Below are positions 57,401 to 64,000 of a stretch of DNA of 64,000 nt, in pieces. The notes below the pieces were generated by a model. The model was not told the DNA's origin. It was given only the letters and a program-made list of their open reading frames with translations, and made no database searches. Position 1 is the stretch's first letter, and each line of letters opens with the position of its first letter. Both the position numbers and the translations under genes were made by a program. Source of the DNA: Tyto alba (Eukaryota > Chordata > Aves > Strigiformes > Tytonidae); assembly GCF_018691265.1 (NCBI RefSeq), contig NW_024881329.1:4402001-4466000 (forward strand). Direction: 5' to 3'.

Positions 57401-60400
57401 GCACCAATTTTGACTGCATTATTCTACTACCATTTTATTCACATTAAAGACACGTTGTATTTGCCTATTCCTATGCTACAGCATTTTGACCAGGCTTCCT
57501 GTCATGTTTCTTCATCAGCTTCTATGAATGCACGAAGCGCTGCAAATCTGGCCAGGGCGTGGGGGGAGACACAACCCAACAAAAACCCCTGGGTGATTCA
57601 CATATTTGAGCCACTTACAGACCTTTAAAAAAGAAAAAGAGTTTAAGGTGATGTTTTCAGCAGCTCTTTCAATGCTGTTTCTTCAGTCTTCAAGTATTTG
57701 TGACATAATTAAGATGCATTTAATTACTTGTGGTGTCTAACTATTAAGATTAGATGAGCTCACACTCCAGGTGAGCAGTGTGTGCATTGGGTGGGGGACA
57801 AGAAAGGCAGCAGGGAGAAGGTGCTGTACACGTGCTACAAGCAGAATGTGCATGCTTTTAGATCCTCATCAAGACAAACATTTGTTTTACAGCTCAGTGT
57901 TACACACCATTAACTATTCTAATGAAGACTGAGCTCATTTTTGCCTCACTGTTAGGAGTGTAAAGTTAGACTAAATACAAACTAGTCTTGTATTTACCTT
58001 GCAAAGTGCTAGACTAGCAATAATCTTTTCAGGCTGAAACTGTAAGGTTTTGAAATAGTGTTTGACTATAGGAGGCCAGGGTGAACCTAGCTTTAAAGTG
58101 GAACACATGCCGGCAGCCAGCCTTATCTTGGAAAACCCTTTTCAGGGATGTACTTCTGAACTGGTGTGCCCCGAGCCCCTTGTCTTGTGGGACTGCCAAG
58201 AAGTTACCGCCAGGTCCTGATCTTGTAGCTTGTGACGTGAGCCCAAAGGCAGGGAGACTCAGCCACTTTGCTGAATCGAGAGAAGTCAATCTTATGAACA
58301 AATAACATTGTAGATCAAATGCAAGGAAAACTAAGCCACCACCATGCAGGGAAGCGATCGCTGACGTCGCCTGGGGAATACACGCATGAAGCCTCAAAGA
58401 ACTAAATTGGATCAAGGCATCACTTGGAGACAGTTTGAAGCAAAAGCTTGCACTTAGCTGAATTTTTTTCCACTTTCCAAACATCCTGGCCACAGGCTCT
58501 GGAATGTTTCCAAGGGAAATACTGGAAAGGCCAACTGCAGTGGACACATAGAGCTGATGAATGCATCAGGCCCTCGCTAACATGTGGCCCTGTGTGAATC
58601 ACAACTTGTCACAGGAACACATCCTACCAGAGGTCTACCGCAAGACAAAAATTGAGAGCTGTGTACCAGATACAATTAAGCAGCGTACAATTAAGCTGCA
58701 GAAAACAGAGACAAAACACTTGATTCACCAGACACTTACCAGACCTCTCTCTGCATCTTTATCAGGTGAAGCAGCTGGAAAACAAGATAAATGTTTAAGA
58801 AACTTTTAGGAGTTGCAGCAACTTAATCATAGCTGAATTCACACAAGATTTATATGCAGTAGACATATTCGTAACACAAACCAAAGCTCTAATACAAGCC
58901 ACTTAGTTTCTTTCACCTGTCATACATTTCAGGAGAGTACCACCCTTAGCTTCCAACAACAACACAAACTCTGGGCCTTCATACAGGGGATAAAGAGCCT
59001 TGCTTAACAAAATACAGACTGCAAGATGCAGTTTGTCTTTTAAGCCACTCTTTCAAGCTCCCACCTCCCCCCAGCTCATGCTTCTTAGCATTGCTGTGGA
59101 TTATTGCAAAACAAAAAGAGAAGGCAGAAATTGTCTTTAAAGCATTACAGTCAGTAAGACATGATTTGAACAAAGCTAATATTCAAAATTCAGAATAATT
59201 TTCAACAGTATTTTAACTAGTTGCAAAAACACTTGAATATGAAATAGCGGAAAGAAATGTTTCTCAGGAAAACATCTCCATTTTCACTAAAAAAAAAAAT
59301 ATAATTCACACAGGACTTAGCAACCTAACTTTAATGTTAAAAGGCTCAAACGATGAAAGGGCAACAATTTGTAGAAAAAAATCTCCACAGTGAATGAAGA
59401 TAGTTAACAACCTAATTAGTTGCCACTTCTTCCTCATACCTCTGAGCTCACGCACAGATTTTTCTCACTCTTTGCCAATACAATGCAAGTAGATAAGAAA
59501 AGTCCTTTTAAGGACCTTATGCTAATCTTGTTTTGAAGCAAAAGCATGTGTCAGCAAAGTAAGAAAGCTCATAGTTAAAGTTCGTGCATTTTATTTGCTG
59601 AACAAAACTAGTCACCATTATACAGGACTGACTTAATTGGATCACATACTACATGAACTAGATCTTAAACAGGCCCCCTGTGAGGCAACACAAAAACCAG
59701 GGATAGCCTTCATGCACGCTTTGCCTGTTTCTGGAAAGTTTATGGATAATAATCAAGCAGTTACCTTTACTGCTCTTCAGCTTTCTAATTACAAGCAGCA
59801 GCAACAAACCACCAACAACCACCGAAATAATCACAATAATCCAAACAAGATATGTGCTTCCTGCGAAGAAAAAAAGGAATAAAATTAGTACTGAAGCAGT
59901 CCCCAGGCAAGATATTCTGAAGTGCAAGTCTTCCCTGCTGCCCTAGAGAATAACCTAAGCTCAGCACTCGTACAGTGACTTAGCTTATCCTGGAAAAGGC
60001 ACTGGGACTATCAGCTGGCCTGAACATGCAAGTTACTCGTTCGCACTGCACATCATCCCAAAGGCAGTGGGGGATTCTGCACAGACCTGCAATGAAGCTT
60101 CTGCAAGGCTTTCTGAAGAGGTATTTAAGAAAAGGGGGAAACAAGCATGCAAGAGGTGCTATAGCACTGGTAGTGCCAGTTCCTTTAGTTCCTTTAGTCT
60201 GGCAGAAGCTGAGAAAGCTATTCCATAGGCAGCTTCTCAGACATAGAAAACATTAAATAAATCTTTGCACTATCCATAATTTTCAACAGTGTCACTGCTG
60301 CAACTCTGAAAACCCAAGCAACACATGTAGCTTTTCACCAAGTTAAATTTGTTTGTCAGGACAACCCCTTTGAGAACTTGCCTTTAGCAAGTAATTCCCA

Positions 60401-63400
60401 GACCAAAATACAGCAGCTGTTAAACATGTTACAGTAGTTCAAACCACTGTTTTACAGGCTGCGCTGGTGCTATTAGCCTGAAGCCACAGACCCAACAAAC
60501 CAAGCTGAGAGGTATTTGTGTACCAGACCTTGATCGGGTAAGCCACATCCTAGGTCCATAGTAGCATTGCAATTCTGCACAATTTCTTTCCCTTCCGGAC
60601 ACCTGAAGTGGATGGCAACACAGGGTTGTATCAACATTTCCAGAGCAATATGCAACTCTGCCCAGGCCTGATTTTTTTTCAGGCAGAGTTTAGAGACATG
60701 AAGAACATGCATAAACAGATAACTTTGTTAGAAGTGCACCTTTAAACAACCCAAGGTAATACTACAAGATTAAAGAGAAGTAAAGCAGATAAAGCTCGTT
60801 TATGTTAGTCTCTAAGTGGCAAGGAAAAAACCCCACAGAGTAGCTGCATCATTCATGCACAGTTTTCTTCAACAGGTGGTTCTACCTCCCAAAATTTTGG
60901 GCTGGCTGCTACAAAGCTCATTCAAGTGTGATGTGGGGAAGTACTAATCTGAAGACATGAAAAGTGTAAGCTTACAGCCGTAAGCAACAAGCACAACAAT
61001 ACCAAAATCTGTATCTTTCTAGGTCTCAACCTCATGTATTTTGACACCTAAAATTTAAATGCATGAATAATGTCATTTGGCTTCAGGGCAATTATTTACA
61101 GCTTAATAAGATGTGTTAGGTATTGCCACAGATTGGGCCATAGCTCTAAGATTCTCTAGAAGGAAAACAGTTGCTTATATTCATTATCAAACTTACATTG
61201 TACTGCATCTCTGACATATTTCACAGCCCTCGGCAGGGCAGAAATACCCTTGTTTGCATTGGCATTCAGTATCACGCGTCAGAGTACAGGGTCTCAGAGT
61301 TACCTGATCTAAAAATAAAACATAAGTTACAAAGTAAATTAAAAAAGCTGTGACTCTCTACAGCTGTGCAAAAATTATACTCAGGCCATAAAGGCAATTT
61401 ATTTATAAGTTCAGTATTATCAATGACTGGAAGAACAAAAACAAACAAACAAACAAACAAAAACAAACAAAAAAACACCCCCAAAAACCAGAAGGCCAGA
61501 CTTTCCACATTAACAAAGGGGAAAAGGGTTAAGGTTAATCAAAATCATGCTTGATACCATCTTTGCACTGTGTGCACGTCAAGCATTCTTCCAAGCCGTT
61601 CTCATGGGCAGTATAACTCTCTCCTTCGGTGCAAGGGACACATCTTCCTTGCAGATGGGGAGCACTGCAGTGCTGGGCCACGTAAGTACCTGCGGAAGAG
61701 GAGAAGCGGCGGCAGTCTCAGGGGCTCAGTTAGCAGGCAGAGGACCGTAACACGACGTTACGACACAAAGCCCCGTTGGGTGAAAGTTCAACCCATCCTC
61801 ACAAGCAAGCAGCGTGCCACGTGAAGCGAGCGGCACAGCCAGGCTGGGAGGCACGTTCCCAGTTTGCCGCTGGGCTGGCAGCGGTGGCAAGCGAGGCAGC
61901 CGGCCAGGCCCTGCTGGGACACACTGGGGACGGGGATGACTCACAGCAGCGGCTCGGAGTCACCCACGTGGCTGGCGCCATCTCTTCTGAAGGCAGGCAG
62001 CCAGCCCAGGAAGAACTGCTTGTACCAACCTCTCTTCTCCTTTGTCTGAATTATCTCTAAATACACCCGACAGCCCTCCGGTACTACCTTAGGGCAGGGT
62101 GCTTCTTGGCACAAGGCTTGTTAACTCGGCACACATTAAGCAAGCAGGGGACAGAAAAGGCAAACCAAAGTTTTACCTACAGATACAGAATTCCTCTACA
62201 CTCATTCTTTATGCTAAAGTGGTGTGGTTTGGTTTGTTTTTTTTTTTTTTTTTTTCTGACTTTAAACACTTCATCCCCAACAGTGGGCGGAGGTTTCCTG
62301 GCTTGCCGCCACGGCGCCTCTCCCAGCCATCACCTATTGTGCAAGGGGCTCTCGCTTCAAGATGGAACCTGGCCTTAGCAGCACCAAGAAGCCACCGCGG
62401 CCCCGAGTGGGCTTACGCTTCCACCAGATGCAAACTGCAAAACGAGAGCAGTGCAGTACTCTCCGTAGGGAAAACCCACGGCCACTGCCAGCTGTGGGTG
62501 CCGAGGCCTCACCTGCCGGACACAAGAGGCAGCAGTGACATTCATGCAAGTACTCTCCGTTCCCGCAGATCTCTGCTCCGGTTCCAGGCATCATCAGCTG
62601 AGTAACCTTCAGTGGAGACACAGGTGTTTGAGTGATTCATCCTCCCAGGACACGATAACCATCGCGGGGAGATGGTTCCTGTAAAGACTTGAAAACACCT
62701 TCAGAAGTTCACGGGAAGCCACAAAGGAAACCCAAACTAATTTCTCCTAAGTGTGCCGCTCACAGCGGTAATTACAATCACAAAGCCGGGGTTGGAGCAG
62801 CAGCGTGCAGCGGCTGACAGGTTTTATTGCCCCAAGATCCCCGCCTCCATTTTGAACTTCTGTTTTCTTTTTACTAATTCACTGCAGCTGAACTTCAGAG
62901 GCCGAGGTTTCTGCCTTGTGCCAGGGATTCGCTTCTCCCTCCTCCCACCTTTTTAATTCAGGAGGGTCAGCGTTAGCCTTCCTCCCGCAAAACGAGGGAA
63001 ACGCCCCAGAGACCTCATCCAACATTTCTCGCTGGCTCTGTAATCTTAAGCAGAAGGCAAGTAGTTGAGTCATTAACAAAAATAACTTACTGTAGCCGCA
63101 GGAGCGTTAGGAACTATTTTTTTTTTTTTTTTTTTTTGGCTGTTTTTCCCGTAAGAAGCCCGCGGGACGCACGCCGCTCGGCAAACTCCCGGCGGAGCGG
63201 CCGCGGGTTCCGGGCCGCCGCTGTCCCTCTCTCCCTCCTTTTCTCCGTCCCTCCTTCCTTCTCTCCCTCCCAACACACAGGCGGGGGAAAGCGGTGAGAC
63301 AGGGGCCGGAGGCGGGGAGGCACCGGCGCTCAGTGCCCGCAGCGACCGATTCTAACGCTGAACCCGAGCCCCCACCGACCTGCTCCCGCAGCTCCGCGCT

Positions 63401-63968
63401 TTCAGCTCTCTCCCCAGAGGGCTGGAAGTCTTCCCCACAATCGCGGAGCTGAGAAAGCCACCAATTTCACAAGTGGATAACGGGCGGGCTATTAAACAGC
63501 TCCCTCCCGACTTGTACTTTCCTCCCCGGCGAGGAGGGCGGCAGCGGTTGCGCTGGCGAGAGGCTCATCGCCTGCCCCCGGGGACTCCCCGCAACTCGGG
63601 GCCGGGTTTACCCTCGCCACAGCTGTGTTTCCTCGTCCGCTTAGAGCTTTAGGAGAGCTGTATAAACTCCGGATTCCCCGAAAATTCAAACAACACGAAA
63701 AAAAAAAAAAAGTTAAGTTACTAAAGAGCGTAGAAAATCCCGCAAAGCTCTTCCGCGCTGGTCTTGGAGGAAGATTTTTTTTGTTGCTTTCCCTCAAAAG
63801 CAGGGGTTTGGGGGGCTGGTTGCGGCCAGGTGTCAGCCCCCACTCACAGCGGGCCGGTGGAGGACGAGCCCCCACCCGCAAACAGCGGCCCCGGGCAGAG
63901 ATTTTCCCCTCCCGCGGCCCCGGCCCGGCACTCACCAGCAGCAGCCCCACCAGCCCTCCGGTTTCCAT
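54128..63968 (-). CDS. TRAIL-receptor-like TNFR-superfamily death receptor
   Basis: Ten exons sum to 1257 nt (418 aa), in frame throughout. Type I membrane receptor: signal peptide (1-22, cleavage before E23), cysteine-rich repeats (25 to about 145) whose pattern GRCVPCTEGESY...CTLTRDTECQC resembles TRAIL receptors, sequon N136-A-T, transmembrane helix (about 152-173, LVWIIVIISVVVGGLLLLLV), an acidic serine/proline/glutamate-rich linker (about 174-304) and a death domain (about 322-405, with KKWKRLMRTHLP, NDIDKI and YQMLLIWKN). Death domains recruit FADD/TRADD-type adaptors, so a pro-apoptotic or NF-kB signalling role is inferred. Its place beside CARS1 matches mouse Tnfrsf22/23/26, which lack a death domain. 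I do not assign a symbol; orthology to TNFRSF26/23 or to a TNFRSF10-type gene needs a tree. Confidence 0.92.
55242..55290 (-). CDS. Death receptor exon 9
   Basis: 49 nt encode VREPRCQIIVKDLCQK, the lead-in to the death domain. Acceptor ttacag, donor aaag|gtaagt. Confidence 0.88.
55764..56099 (-). CDS. Death receptor exon 8 (cytoplasmic linker)
   Basis: 336 nt, 112 codons, phase 0 at both ends. An acidic half rich in E, S, N and P is followed by a tryptophan-rich basic stretch (LSEWGTILRWGWKHHVERCW). No known domain. Acceptor tttacag, donor atg|gtaagt. It could be skipped in frame. Confidence 0.85.
56100..58739 (-). other. Death receptor intron 7
   Basis: 2.6 kb. It contains a T-run (57192-57211) and a 172-codon minus-strand open frame (58029-58547) that I attribute to chance. 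No supported element. Confidence 0.5.
58740..58774 (-). CDS. Death receptor exon 7 (35-nt microexon)
   Basis: 35 nt encode ASPDKDAERGL. Acceptor ttccag, donor tctg|gtaagt. Its length is not a multiple of three, so skipping it would break the frame before the death domain. Confidence 0.8.
59765..59860 (-). CDS. Death receptor exon 6 (transmembrane)
   Basis: 96 nt encode STY then LVWIIVIISVVVGGLLLLLV and the basic stop-transfer RKLKSSK. Acceptor cgcag, donor aaag|gtaact. Confidence 0.92.
60529..60602 (-). CDS. Death receptor exon 5 (last cysteine-rich part)
   Basis: 74 nt encode CPEGKEIVQNCNATMDLGCG then LPDQ, including sequon N-A-T. Acceptor cttcag. The donor caag|gtctgg is weak but is the one that puts the transmembrane exon in frame. 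Reading through it stops after about 19 codons. Confidence 0.85.
61197..61308 (-). CDS. Death receptor exon 4 (cysteine-rich)
   Basis: 112 nt encode QVTLRPCTLTRDTECQCKQG then YFCPAEGCEICQRCST. Acceptor ttttag, donor acaat|gtaagt. Confidence 0.92.
61436..61478. repeat. (AAAC)n simple repeat
   Basis: Runs of AAAC/AAAAC in the death receptor intron between exons 3 and 4. Confidence 0.9.
61558..61689 (-). CDS. Death receptor exon 3 (cysteine-rich)
   Basis: 132 nt encode TYVAQHCSAPHLQGRCVPCT then EGESYTAHENGLEECLTC, with CRD1-CRD2 spacing like TRAIL receptors. Acceptor ccgcag, donor gatg|gtatca. Confidence 0.9.
62513..62606 (-). CDS. Death receptor exon 2
   Basis: 94 nt encode VTQLMMPGTGA (end of signal peptide), then EICGNGEYLHECHCCLLCPA, the first cysteines. 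Acceptor ctgaag, donor gcag|gtgagg. The acceptor was chosen because it completes the signal peptide in frame. Confidence 0.85.
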
Positions 63969-64000
63969 AGCAGCGCCCAGCACAGCCCCGCTGCCGCCCG
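63150..64000. promoter_or_regulatory. Death receptor CpG island (5' end and intron 1)
   Basis: GC- and CpG-rich block covering exon 1 and the first 0.8 kb of intron 1. A kappa-B-type motif GGGACTCCCC is at 63581-63590. Only 32 nt lie upstream of the ATG, so the promoter itself is outside the window. Confidence 0.7.
63936..63968 (-). CDS. Death receptor exon 1 (start, signal peptide)
   Basis: ATG at 63968-63966 then METGGLVGLLL; donor ctg|gtgagt. Joined to exon 2 it forms a typical hydrophobic signal peptide. Confidence 0.88.

Noticed and set aside
58029..58547. 172-codon minus-strand frame in a receptor intron
   Set aside because: Length is within what chance gives in six frames of 64 kb; no splice context, no domain, and the receptor frame is complete without it.
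63492..63983. 163-codon minus-strand frame covering receptor exon 1
   Set aside because: In a different frame from the METGGL start and reads into CpG-rich intron 1; the donor at 63936/63935 explains the exon.

Overview
The window is vertebrate nuclear DNA, most likely from a bird. It has split genes with GT-AG introns, three CpG-island promoters, AT-rich introns with few repeats, one ERV-type solo LTR and worn MIR-like (tRNA-derived) SINE fossils. Gene order matches the conserved NAP1L4 - CARS1 - TNF-receptor neighbourhood (human 11p15.5 / mouse distal chr 7). No species-specific marker was seen, so 'bird' is an inference from compactness, element types and synteny.

All three protein genes lie on the minus strand, head to tail. 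(1) NAP1L4 (histone chaperone): 5' end only. A 5'UTR exon ends at 12308, the ATG is at 8345, and seven coding exons run down to 1687; they encode the first 201 residues. The remaining exons lie beyond base 1. Two related H/ACA snoRNAs (SNORA54-like) sit in its introns at 3841-3967 and 443-562. (2) CARS1 (cytosolic cysteinyl-tRNA synthetase): complete, 23 coding exons from 53462 to 18983. They give 830 aa with the GST-like cassette exon 2 and 748 aa without it. (3) A TRAIL-receptor-like TNFR-superfamily death receptor: complete coding sequence, 10 exons from 63968 to 54128, 418 aa, with signal peptide, cysteine-rich repeats, one transmembrane helix and a C-terminal death domain.

Layout: 1-12.6 kb NAP1L4 with CpG promoter; 12.7-18.8 kb intergenic, with an A-rich repeat and a SINE fossil but no gene I can recognise; 18.8-53.5 kb CARS1, with an LTR at 36.8-37.7 kb and a SINE at 48.4-48.6 kb in its introns; 53.7-64 kb the death receptor, whose poly(A) signal is only about 250 bp upstream of the CARS1 start codon.

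Every spliced coding sequence keeps its reading frame across all junctions. The most interesting items are the paired snoRNAs with compensatory stem changes, a possible NAP1L4 alternative first exon that would add 27 in-frame residues, an ATF4-type CARE motif just upstream of the CARS1 start, a weak splice donor in the receptor whose retention would give a soluble decoy form, and an orphan exon-like ORF at 734-890. The three genes share no single pathway; their adjacency is ancestral linkage.
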